Source: JAYPWI01 sp038135065
GTDB lineage: Bacteria; Actinomycetota; Acidimicrobiia; Acidimicrobiales; Poriferisodalaceae
Direction: 5' to 3'
NCBI GenBank assembly: GCA_038135065.1
Contig: JAYPWI010000064.1
Span: 1-9,425, forward strand
DNA length: 9,425 nucleotides
The position numbers and the translations under genes were made by a program. Position 1 is the stretch's first letter; each line of letters begins with the position of its first letter. Below the pieces are notes generated by a model that saw only the letters and a program-made list of their open reading frames with translations, was not told the DNA's origin and searched no databases. This document shows, one piece after another, positions 1 to 6,415 of the stretch.

Positions 1-765
1 CACGGATACTGCGTTGATGAGGGGGGTGACACCGCGTCGGATCAGGCTGAAGACGTACACGGGCAGCGTCGTCGCCCCCGGACCGGCAGCGAACTGGGTG
101 ACCACCACGTCGTCGAGCGACAGGGTGAGGGCAAGCAACGCTCCCCCGGCGATACCGGGAAGGATCTGGGGAAAGGTGACCGACCAGAACGTGCGCCAGC
201 GGCTCGCGTACAGGTCCATGGCCGCTTCCTCGAGCCGGGAATCCATGCCGGCCAGGCGGGCCCGCACCACCACCGAGACGAAGCTGATGTTGAAGGCGAT
301 GTGGCTCACCGTAATGGTCCCCAACCCCTTGGCGAAGCTCAAGCCGAACACTGCGTCGACGACATCGATGGCTTCGGAGAAGAAGATGAGCATCATGATG
401 CCCATCGTCACGTCAGGAATGATGATGGGCAGGTACAGCAACGCGTCGAACACCCGCCGGCCCCTGAACGAGAATCGTTCGAGGCTCAGGGCGGCCAGGG
501 TTCCCAGGATGACTGCGATGGTCGTCGACCATGCTGCAACCTCGAGGGAGACCCACAGCGAGTCCTTCAGCTCGTCGTTGGCCCAGAAATCCCGGTACCA
601 CCCGAGGGTGAAGCCGCCCCATCGACCCACGAGGCGGTCGTCGCTGAACGAGAACACGGCGAGCAGCAGGATGGGGGCGTAGAAGAAGGCGTACACCACA
701 CCGGCGTGCAATCCCAGGACCTTGTTCCCCACGTTGCGCGGTGCGCGACGGGTGGGCGCGGTCAC
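1..765 (-). CDS. potC: Spermidine/putrescine-type ABC transporter permease, PotC-like (C-terminus cut by window edge)
   Basis: Inner-membrane permease of a polyamine-type ABC importer, the second of a PotB/PotC pair. 255 residues are visible; PotC proteins usually have about 260-280, so only a short C-terminal piece is missing. A GTG start at 765 overlaps the stop of the preceding permease in a GTGA junction, with a GGGGAGG Shine-Dalgarno just upstream. Hydrophobic segments lie near residues 20-40, 78-95, 106-130, 150-168 and 204-222. The cytoplasmic EAA loop, which contacts the ATPase, spans about 179-203 (EEAAMDLYASRW then FPQILP). The glycine normally found in this motif is a tyrosine (Y185). 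The segment LALTLSLDDVVVTQF near 211-225 is characteristic of PotC. The family assignment is strong; the exact substrate (putrescine, spermidine, agmatine or another cation) is inferred from the neighbours. Confidence 0.93.
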   Translation of the reverse strand, partial: MTAPTRRAPRNVGNKVLGLHAGVVYAFFYAPILLLAVFSFSDDRLVGRWGGFTLGWYRDFWANDELKDSLWVSLEVAAWSTTIAVILGTLAALSLERFSFRGRRVFDALLYLPIIIPDVTMGIMMLIFFSEAIDVVDAVFGLSFAKGLGTITVSHIAFNISFVSVVVRARLAGMDSRLEEAAMDLYASRWRTFWSVTFPQILPGIAGGALLALTLSLDDVVVTQFAAGPGATTLPVYVFSLIRRGVTPLINAVSV

Positions 766-1661
766 AGGTTCCTCCCCCCGGATCGGAAGTACGCCAGGGT
801 GCCGGTCAGCATGACGACCATCAGGACCACCGACAGTGATGCCCCGAAGGGGAAGTTCCGGGCCGTGCCGAACTGGGTCACGATGTACGAGCCAAGGAGG
901 ACGTTCTTTCCGCCACCCAGGATCTCAGGCGTCACATAGGCACCGAGGCTGGGCACGAACACCAAGATCGACCCAGCGACCACGCCGGGCAGAGACAGGG
1001 GGAACACCACCCGACGGAAGGTCTGGCTCGGGCCCGCAAAGAGGTCCCGGCTGGCTTCGAGCAAGCTCCGGTCGATCCGCTCGAGCGATGCGTACAGGGG
1101 CAGCACCATGAAGGGCAGGAAGCTGTACACCATCCCGAGCACCACGGCGGCCTGGGTGAACAGGATGTCCGTCGTGCCCAGCCCAACGGCATCGGTGGCA
1201 CTGGACAGGGGTCCTCCGTTGGCCAGAATGAGGCGCCACGCATAGTTACGGACCAAGAAGTTGGTCCAGAACGGGATCATGACCAGCACCAGCATGACGT
1301 TGCGGGCCACCTTTCCCCGGGTGGTGAGGAAATAGGCCAAGGGGTAGGCCACGACCAGACAGATCAGGGTGGTCAGGAGCGCCAACGTCAGGGACCGGGT
1401 GAAGACGTCTCGGACGATCTGCTCGCTCAGTCGTCGATACGAGTCCAGATTCCACCCGCTGAGGGCAGTGCCGCCGGTCCGTGTTCTCGTGGCGAAGGAG
1501 TACACGACCACGTAGAGGAAGGGAACGGCGAAGAACAACAGCAAATACGCGAATGCCGGCAGGGACAGCAGCAGGCCCCGGCGGCGATCGAGTCGGGCCG
1601 CGGCAGCCTCGAACTCCCTGCTCGAGGCCCCGCCCGACAGCCCGGTAGTGGGCTCGGCCAT
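762..1661 (-). CDS. potB: Spermidine/putrescine-type ABC transporter permease, PotB-like
   Basis: First inner-membrane permease of the importer, 299 residues, normal for PotB. The ATG at 1661 shares one base with the stop of the ATPase gene (TGATG), which decides the start; the open frame extends further upstream, but only as a shadow inside potA. A charged N-terminus (about 1-29) precedes six hydrophobic segments near 30-55, 92-113, 121-145, 169-190, 227-247 and 270-292. The EAA loop is at about 201-225 (LEASRDLFAG, then FPLSLPG), with phenylalanine at the usual glycine position (F208). The stretch MIPFWTNFLVRNYAWR at 128-143 and the GGGKNVLLG segment at 249-257 are typical of PotB. It should pair with the downstream PotC-like protein and the PotA ATPase. 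Confidence 0.95.
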   Translation of the reverse strand: MAEPTTGLSGGASSREFEAAAARLDRRRGLLLSLPAFAYLLLFFAVPFLYVVVYSFATRTRTGGTALSGWNLDSYRRLSEQIVRDVFTRSLTLALLTTLICLVVAYPLAYFLTTRGKVARNVMLVLVMIPFWTNFLVRNYAWRLILANGGPLSSATDAVGLGTTDILFTQAAVVLGMVYSFLPFMVLPLYASLERIDRSLLEASRDLFAGPSQTFRRVVFPLSLPGVVAGSILVFVPSLGAYVTPEILGGGKNVLLGSYIVTQFGTARNFPFGASLSVVLMVVMLTGTLAYFRSGGRNL

Positions 1662-2743
1662 CAGTCGGTAACCACCGAGATCGCATCGGGTTCCCAGCTC
1701 ACCCAGACCCGACTTCCCACGTCGCCCACCTGGCCACCGGCCCGGTTCTCCTCCCGCACCTCGACGGTCATCCAATCCAGACCCACCGTGTAGGACAGAG
1801 CGTTGCCCAGATAGGTGATGCCCTGGAGGCGGCCCTCGACCCGGGTACGACCAGCGGGTTCGTCCTCGGCCCGGTGCAAACGGGCTCGCTCGGGCCGGAG
1901 GCTGACCGCCACCCGGGTGCCGACGGGGTGATCGCTCGCCGCCTCGATCCGGTCGCCGTTGGCCAGGCACACGGTGTCGGACGACTCGACCGTGCCTTCG
2001 AGCAGGTTGGTGCGGCCGATGAAGTCGGCCACGAACCGGTTGACCGGCCGCTCGTAGATCTCTTCGGGGCTACCCACCTGGAGGACCCTGCCCTCGTGCA
2101 TCACCGCAATGCGGTCGCTCATGGTGAGCGCTTCCTCCTGGTCATGGGTGACGAACACGAAGGTGATGCCCACCTCACGCTGCAAGGCTTTCAGCTCGAC
2201 CTGCATCTGCTGCCGCAACTTGAGGTCCAGGGCACCGAGCGGTTCGTCGAGCAGCAGCACCTTCGGTTGGTTGACCAGCGCTCGCGCGAGGGCAACCCGC
2301 TGTTGTTGCCCACCGGAGAGCTGGGTGGGTTTGCGATGCTCCATGCCACCCATGCGGACCAGGTCGATCGCGGCCTGGACCCGATCACCGATCTCGCTCT
2401 TGGCCACCCTGCGCATCTTGAGCCCGAACGCCACGTTCTGGGCCACCGTCATGTGAGGAAACAGGGCGTAGGCCTGGAAGACAGTGTTGACCGGCCGTTT
2501 GTTGGGAGGCAGGGTGCCGACCTCGTCCCCGAAAATGCGGAGGCTGCCCTCGGTAGGGAACTCGAGGCCGGCAATCATGCGAAGGGTGGTGGTCTTGCCG
2601 CAGCCCGACGGGCCGAGCATGGCGAAGAACTCCCCGTCCCGGATCTCGATGTCGATGTTGTCGACGGCGACCACATCACCGAATCGCTTGGTGATGGCCT
2701 CGATGCTCACGGCCGGAGTTGCGTTGGGAGTCTGGTCGGTCAT
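1661..2743 (-). CDS. potA: Spermidine/putrescine-type ABC transporter ATP-binding protein, PotA-like
   Basis: Cytoplasmic ATPase that powers the polyamine-type importer; 360 residues, typical of PotA. All nucleotide-binding motifs are intact: Walker A GPSGCGKT (44-51), Q-loop Q90 in VFQAYALFPHMTV, signature LSGGQQQR (142-149), Walker B VLLLDEP (162-168), D-loop ALD (171-173) and switch histidine H200 in FVTHDQEEAL. A C-terminal TOBE-like regulatory region follows from about 241 (IGRTNLLEG) to the end, including SLRPE at 281-285, as in the CUT1/MOI importer subfamily. The ATG at 2743 lies four bases after the speB stop, with GAGG right at that junction, so translation is probably coupled. It is next to potB and potC in the usual order. 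Iron and sugar importers share this ATPase family, but the permeases point to polyamines. Confidence 0.95.
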   Translation of the reverse strand: MTDQTPNATPAVSIEAITKRFGDVVAVDNIDIEIRDGEFFAMLGPSGCGKTTTLRMIAGLEFPTEGSLRIFGDEVGTLPPNKRPVNTVFQAYALFPHMTVAQNVAFGLKMRRVAKSEIGDRVQAAIDLVRMGGMEHRKPTQLSGGQQQRVALARALVNQPKVLLLDEPLGALDLKLRQQMQVELKALQREVGITFVFVTHDQEEALTMSDRIAVMHEGRVLQVGSPEEIYERPVNRFVADFIGRTNLLEGTVESSDTVCLANGDRIEAASDHPVGTRVAVSLRPERARLHRAEDEPAGRTRVEGRLQGITYLGNALSYTVGLDWMTVEVREENRAGGQVGDVGSRVWVSWEPDAISVVTD

Positions 2744-2747
2744 GACC

Positions 2748-3731
2748 TCACACCAATCCGAAACGGGACGGGGTGGCCCCGGCCCTGAGTGCCCGCAGGC
2801 AGATCACATCATGGGCGATGGTGGCAGCTGCCAACGCCGTCACCTCGGCCACGTCGTAGGGCGGGGCGACCTCCACCACATCCATCCCGACCAGCTCAAG
2901 GGCACCGAGTCCCCGCACCGCTTCGAGGGCTTGGGCAGTGGAGAGGCCGCCGGCCACCGGGGTGCCAGTTCCGGGAGCGAACGCCGGATCGAGGCAGTCG
3001 ATGTCGAAGGTCAGGTAGGCCTGGTTGTCACCCACCACCTCGTGGATGACATCGAGGGCTGCCCCGACCCCCTCACGGTGCACCCAGGGCGCGCCGAGGA
3101 CCGTCATGCCGAAGGTGTCGTCGTTGTGGGTCCGGATACCGACCTGCACGGAGCGGGTTGGGTCGATGATTCCTTCCCGGATGGCCCGCAGGAACATCGA
3201 CCCGTGATCGAGTCGGTTGCCATCGTCCTCCCAGGTGTCGCAATGGGCATCGAAGTGCACCAGCGACAGCGGTCCGTACTTCTCGGCATGGGCTCGCAGG
3301 ATGGGATAGGTGACGAAGTGGTCGCCCCCGAGGGTCACCATGAAGGCGTCGTGGGCCAGGATCTCCCGACAGTGGGCCTCGACCCGCTCCACGACCTCCT
3401 CGGGATGCCCGTAGTCGATGAAGCAATCGCCGTAGTCGGCGATCTCCAGGTGCTCGAAGAGGTCGAACCCGAAGGGATAGGACTGCAGCTCAGCCAACCC
3501 CACCGAGGCGGCTCGGATACCCCGGGGACCCAAACGGGCACCGGGACGGTTGGAGGTAGCCATGTCGAACGGGATGCCCGACACGACCACGTCGGCCCCC
3601 GCGATGTCACGGGTATAGGTGCGACGCAGGAACGACAGGGCACCCCCGAACGTCATCTCGGGACGACGACCGGTCAGCGAACGCTCGCGGAAGGCACGGT
3701 CCCCTTCCTCGGGTGACGCAGCGCCACTCAT
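2748..3731 (-). CDS. speB: Agmatinase-type ureohydrolase (SpeB family)
   Basis: Binuclear manganese ureohydrolase, predicted to convert agmatine to putrescine plus urea in the cytoplasm. It has 327 residues, slightly longer than E. coli SpeB (306). The ATG at 3731 overlaps the Lrp stop as ATGA; the open frame reads further upstream but without support. All six expected metal ligands are present: H138 in GGDHF, D161, H163 and D165 in HFDAHCD, and D243 and D245 in TFDIDCLDPAF. The downstream GTGTPVAGGLS and MDVVEVAP (E287) are also conserved, and DHGSMF at 175-180 and VGIRT at 197-201 match the agmatinase pattern. The N-terminal 25 or so residues are a poorly conserved extension. 4-Guanidinobutyrase or another guanidino hydrolase of the same family cannot be excluded, and the gabT neighbour would suit that too. 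Confidence 0.92.
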   Translation of the reverse strand: MSGAASPEEGDRAFRERSLTGRRPEMTFGGALSFLRRTYTRDIAGADVVVSGIPFDMATSNRPGARLGPRGIRAASVGLAELQSYPFGFDLFEHLEIADYGDCFIDYGHPEEVVERVEAHCREILAHDAFMVTLGGDHFVTYPILRAHAEKYGPLSLVHFDAHCDTWEDDGNRLDHGSMFLRAIREGIIDPTRSVQVGIRTHNDDTFGMTVLGAPWVHREGVGAALDVIHEVVGDNQAYLTFDIDCLDPAFAPGTGTPVAGGLSTAQALEAVRGLGALELVGMDVVEVAPPYDVAEVTALAAATIAHDVICLRALRAGATPSRFGLV

Positions 3732-4168
3732 CCGACACCCCAGTCGTAGGTTTGCTTGGTGATCTCGAGGTACGGGATCGCCTCGACGGTCTCGATGCCC
3801 TCGATGGTCCGAATGTGGTTGAGGTTGTCCACGAACGCGTCCACACTGCGACACACCAGCTCGACCAGCAGGTCGTAGCGACCGGCCGTCATCACGACGT
3901 AGACCGCGTCCTCGATGCCATCGAGTTCGGCCGCCATCTTGCGGGCATCGGCCGTGATGGTGATCCCCAACACGGCCTGGTAGCCGAGGCCGATCTTGAC
4001 CGGATCAGTCACCGCAACGATGTCGATCACCCCTCGGGCCGTGAGCCGGTTGACCCGCTGGCGGGTCGCCGCATCCGACAGCCCCACGTGCTGGGCGAGC
4101 TTGGCGTAAGGCATGCGGCCATCCAGCTGGAGCTGGCGAATGATCTCCCGGTCGACATCGTCGATCAT
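3728..4168 (-). CDS. Lrp/AsnC-family transcriptional regulator
   Basis: Single-domain Lrp/AsnC regulator of 146 residues, a normal length. The start MIDDVDREIIRQLQLDGRM is the classic family N-terminus. An HTH follows at about 20-42 (YAKLAQHVGLSDAATRQRVNRL), then a beta linker and a RAM ligand-binding domain from about 65 to 142, with GRYDLLVELVC near 96-106. The ATG at 4168 overlaps the GNAT stop (ATGA), and its own stop overlaps the speB start (ATGA). Proteins of this family bind amino acids or related effectors and form dimers to octamers on palindromic DNA. Its position inside the operon suggests that it senses a pathway intermediate or amino acid and controls this locus; the inverted repeat at 6276-6359 is a candidate target. 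The effector cannot be read from sequence. Confidence 0.95.
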   Translation of the reverse strand: MIDDVDREIIRQLQLDGRMPYAKLAQHVGLSDAATRQRVNRLTARGVIDIVAVTDPVKIGLGYQAVLGITITADARKMAAELDGIEDAVYVVMTAGRYDLLVELVCRSVDAFVDNLNHIRTIEGIETVEAIPYLEITKQTYDWGVG

Positions 4169-4839
4169 GGGGCACCGCCATCGCTGTAGTCCGGATTGCG
4201 CCAGACGATCAGGGCCGCCCAGCTGTCGACTGCCGGGTCGCTGATGTAGCCGGCCAGCGCGCACACCGCTTCGAAGCCGTTCTCGAGTTGGAAGCTGAGC
4301 GTGGGGTCGTAGAGGCGGCCGGCGCTCACCTCGGCGATGTACTCATCGGCCGTCATCGCGTGCTTGTGGTCGGCATACCCGGGGATGACCCCACCGGCCA
4401 CGATGCCTCGGAGGTTCATTTCACGGCACACCGCCTTGCGGAGGTCGTAGAGCTCGCTGCCGATGCCCCGCCGGCGATACTCGGGCCGGGTGGAGATGCC
4501 CGTGCCGTAGTACCACTCGCCGTCTGGGCAATGTCCACTCGACTCGTGGTCATCGGGGACGATGGCCGAGATGGGGTGCTGTGGGTTCTCGAGGTCGAAG
4601 TCGGTCCGAAGTCCGAGCCCCATGGCCGCCAGCCGGTCACCGTCGAACGCGGCGAAGCACCCGTCGGGGATGTCGATGGCCAGCAGGTGCAGGCTGTGTT
4701 CGTCGTAGAGATCGGCGGGGTCGGCGGTGGGGTACGAGGCCAATTCCAGCGCGGCCAGGTCGGCCGCCCACTCGGGTCGGATGCGCGCGTAGGACAGACC
4801 GGAGCGTTCTCCGACCATGACCACGTCGAGGTCAGCCAT
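4165..4839 (-). CDS. GNAT-family N-acetyltransferase
   Basis: Acetyl-CoA-dependent acyltransferase of 224 residues. The acetyl-CoA-binding motif A is clear: YYGTGISTRPEYRRRGIG at 110-127, with R122-x-x-G125-x-G127 followed by helix SELYDLRK. The C-terminal half (IVAGGVIPGY at 146-155, MTADEYIAEV at 162-171, DPTLSFQLENGF at 178-189, and WRNPDY at 213-218) resembles, from memory, the GNAT half of GNAT/nitrilase-type fusion proteins, although no hydrolase domain is present here. Starts at an ATG preceded by GGAGG with an 8-base spacer; the stop overlaps the Lrp start. The acceptor is unknown. Lying between gabT and the agmatinase, it may acetylate a polyamine, an amino acid or a guanidino compound, but this is inference from position. 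Protein acetylation is an alternative. Confidence 0.88.
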   Translation of the reverse strand: MADLDVVMVGERSGLSYARIRPEWAADLAALELASYPTADPADLYDEHSLHLLAIDIPDGCFAAFDGDRLAAMGLGLRTDFDLENPQHPISAIVPDDHESSGHCPDGEWYYGTGISTRPEYRRRGIGSELYDLRKAVCREMNLRGIVAGGVIPGYADHKHAMTADEYIAEVSAGRLYDPTLSFQLENGFEAVCALAGYISDPAVDSWAALIVWRNPDYSDGGAP

Positions 4840-4893
4840 GGTGGCGACCTCCGATCGGACTGGGGTCGTCTGTTGCCCAGCGGCGATGACCCG

Positions 4894-6240
4894 TCATGCC
4901 CCTCCCCGCCCGTCGACGGCAGCATCGACCGCCTCCGCCAGGACACCCAGGGCCTCGTCCACCTGGTCGTCAGTGGTGTTGAGCGGCGGCAGGAAGCGGA
5001 CACAGTTGCTGTACAGGCCGGCCCGGATGGTGATCAGCCCTCGGGCGACGGTGGCCTTGGTCACGGCCAGGGTGAGGTCGGGGTCGGGAGTGAGACGGTC
5101 GTCGGACACCAACTCCATGGCCAACATGGGACCGACACCTCGCACCTCGGCCACACAGGCGTGACGGGCTGCGATCTCCTCGAGACCTGCCCGCAGGCGC
5201 TGCCCCATGGCGGTTGCCCGGGCCAGGAACGCCGGATCGGAGATCGTGGCGATGGTGGCCACCGCAGCGACGGCAGCAAGTGGATTGCCGCTGTAGGTGC
5301 CGCCCATGCCACCGGGGTGGGGCGCGTCCATGATGTCGGCCCGCCCGACGACGGCCGAGACGGGCATGCCGGCTCCCAACGATTTCGCAGTGACGATCAG
5401 GTCGGGGACCACGTCGCTGTGTTCGATGGCCCACATCCGCCCGGTGCGGCCCATGCCGGACTGCACCTCATCGGCGATCATCACCACCCCGTGGTCATCG
5501 CACAGTTGTCGAATAGCTCGCAGATACGGGGCGGGGGCAGGCAGGAAGCCGCCCTCGCCCTGGACCGGTTCGATCACCACGGCGGCCAGGGCCGAGGGGT
5601 CGATCTGGGAGATCAGGGCATCCTTCAGACGGTCGATCGACCAGCCCACGAATTGTTCGGGGTCCATCCCAGGGGGACGGCGCAGCACGTTCGGGAACGG
5701 GATGCGGTAGACCTCGGGAGCGAAGGGCCCGAAGGACTTCTTGAACAGCCCGTACTTCGATGTCATGGACATCGTCATGTTGGTCCGCCCGTGGTACGCC
5801 CCCTCGAAGACGAGGATGCCCGAGCGGCCCGTGTACGCCCGGGCCAGCTTCACCGCCGACTCGACCGCCTCGGAACCACTGTTCATCAACATCGATCGTC
5901 GAGGGAACTCCCCGAGTCCGACCTCGTTGAGGGCCTCGGCGAGTTCGACCATCGGCTCGTAAGTGGCCACGATGCCGCACATGTGGATCAGTTCGGCGCT
6001 CTGACGCTGGAGAGCCTCCGTGACCTCAGGCGGGCAATGGCCGGTACCGAGCACCCCGATGCCACCGGCAAAGTCCAACAGACGGTTGCCGTCGAGGTCT
6101 TCCACCACCGTGCCCTGCCCGGACCTGATCCCGAGTTCCGTCAGATACGCGGCACCCCCGCAGATCGCGGCGGCCCGCCGGGCAACCAGGGCCCGACTGG
6201 CTGGACCTGGGATCTCCGTCTGGATGTGAATCGACCCCAC
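4894..6240 (-). CDS. gabT: 4-aminobutyrate aminotransferase (class III PLP aminotransferase)
   Basis: Cytoplasmic PLP enzyme that moves the amino group of GABA to 2-oxoglutarate, giving succinate semialdehyde and glutamate. 448 residues, typical of class III. The PLP lysine is K286 in TAKSLGAGMP; the PLP-binding aspartate is D257 in ADEVQSG; NSGSEAVE (120-127) binds the phosphate. GABA-type residues are in place by comparison with E. coli GabT: R152 in AYHGRT, E229 in EPVQGEGG and R415 in NCVRFLPPL. Starts with GTG at 6240, supported by AGAGGGGG at 6252-6245 with a short spacer; an ATG two bases upstream is in another frame. First gene of the operon, 54 bases ahead of the GNAT gene. Putrescine or another omega-amine transaminase is the main alternative. 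Confidence 0.93.
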   Translation of the reverse strand: MGSIHIQTEIPGPASRALVARRAAAICGGAAYLTELGIRSGQGTVVEDLDGNRLLDFAGGIGVLGTGHCPPEVTEALQRQSAELIHMCGIVATYEPMVELAEALNEVGLGEFPRRSMLMNSGSEAVESAVKLARAYTGRSGILVFEGAYHGRTNMTMSMTSKYGLFKKSFGPFAPEVYRIPFPNVLRRPPGMDPEQFVGWSIDRLKDALISQIDPSALAAVVIEPVQGEGGFLPAPAPYLRAIRQLCDDHGVVMIADEVQSGMGRTGRMWAIEHSDVVPDLIVTAKSLGAGMPVSAVVGRADIMDAPHPGGMGGTYSGNPLAAVAAVATIATISDPAFLARATAMGQRLRAGLEEIAARHACVAEVRGVGPMLAMELVSDDRLTPDPDLTLAVTKATVARGLITIRAGLYSNCVRFLPPLNTTDDQVDEALGVLAEAVDAAVDGRGGA

Positions 6241-6275
6241 ATAGCCCCCTCTGAACTGGCGGACCGTCCTCCGAG

Positions 6276-6359
6276 CCCACTGAACGGAAATAGTACTGAT
6301 CCCGTGCTCTTCGCGCAGAACGGCAACGGAATCCGAATCACCGGCCCTATTTCAGTGGG
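6276..6359. repeat. 9-bp perfect inverted repeat pair in the divergent promoter region
   Basis: CCCACTGAA at 6276-6284 is repeated in inverted orientation as TTCAGTGGG at 6351-6359, with 66 bases between. The match extends imperfectly outward, with GAG before the left arm and GAGAT before the right arm when read in the same orientation. A third, 8-of-9 copy (TTCAGAGGG, minus strand 6255-6247) overlaps the gabT ribosome-binding site and may be chance. One arm overlaps the likely gabT start region; the other lies about 20 bases upstream of the oxidoreductase -35. This placement suits an operator pair shared by both promoters, perhaps for the Lrp-type protein encoded in the operon. Confidence 0.45.
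6290..6318 (-). promoter_or_regulatory. Possible promoter of the gabT operon
   Basis: On the minus strand, TACTAT (6295-6290) fits an actinobacterial TAnnnT -10 element. The matching -35 position is weak: CTGCGC at 6318-6313 with 17-base spacing. A start about 7 bases downstream would give a leader of roughly 43 bases carrying the gabT Shine-Dalgarno, and would fall inside the left arm of the 9-bp inverted repeat. Only the -10 is persuasive. Confidence 0.35.
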
Positions 6360-6379
6360 ATCTCAGTTGCAGCCTGTCC

Positions 6380-6408
6380 TTGCCCCGGGTCTCGCCTGCC
6401 CATAGCGT
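6380..6408 (+). promoter_or_regulatory. Probable leaderless promoter of the FAD oxidoreductase gene
   Basis: TTGCCC (6380-6385), a 17-base spacer, then TAGCGT (6403-6408, TAnnnT type), and exactly 7 bases to the ATG at 6416. This geometry puts the transcription start on the A of the start codon, the arrangement of leaderless promoters common in actinobacteria. It agrees with the lack of any Shine-Dalgarno before this ATG. The open frame also has a TTG at 6380, but that would put the start codon inside the -35. Confidence 0.55.
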
Positions 6409-6415
6409 GCAGCCC

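Noticed and set aside
14..939. Plus-strand open frames of 222 and 212 codons opposite potC and potB
   Set aside because: The minus-strand reading gives a continuous PotC/PotB pair with EAA loops; the plus-strand products are low-complexity.
1874..3716. Long plus-strand open frames (304 and 410 codons) opposite potA and speB
   Set aside because: They are antisense to genes with intact catalytic motifs, overlap each other, and show no domain, start signal or conserved composition.
6240..6242. ATG at 6242 on the minus strand as the gabT start
   Set aside because: It is out of frame with gabT. The in-frame GTG at 6240 gives the expected N-terminal length and has a Shine-Dalgarno.
4288..6405. 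705-codon open frame on the plus strand, opposite gabT and the GNAT gene
   Set aside because: It mirrors two clearly conserved genes on the minus strand, and its translation is rich in H, G, D, Q and R with no recognisable domain, as expected from antisense of high-GC coding DNA.
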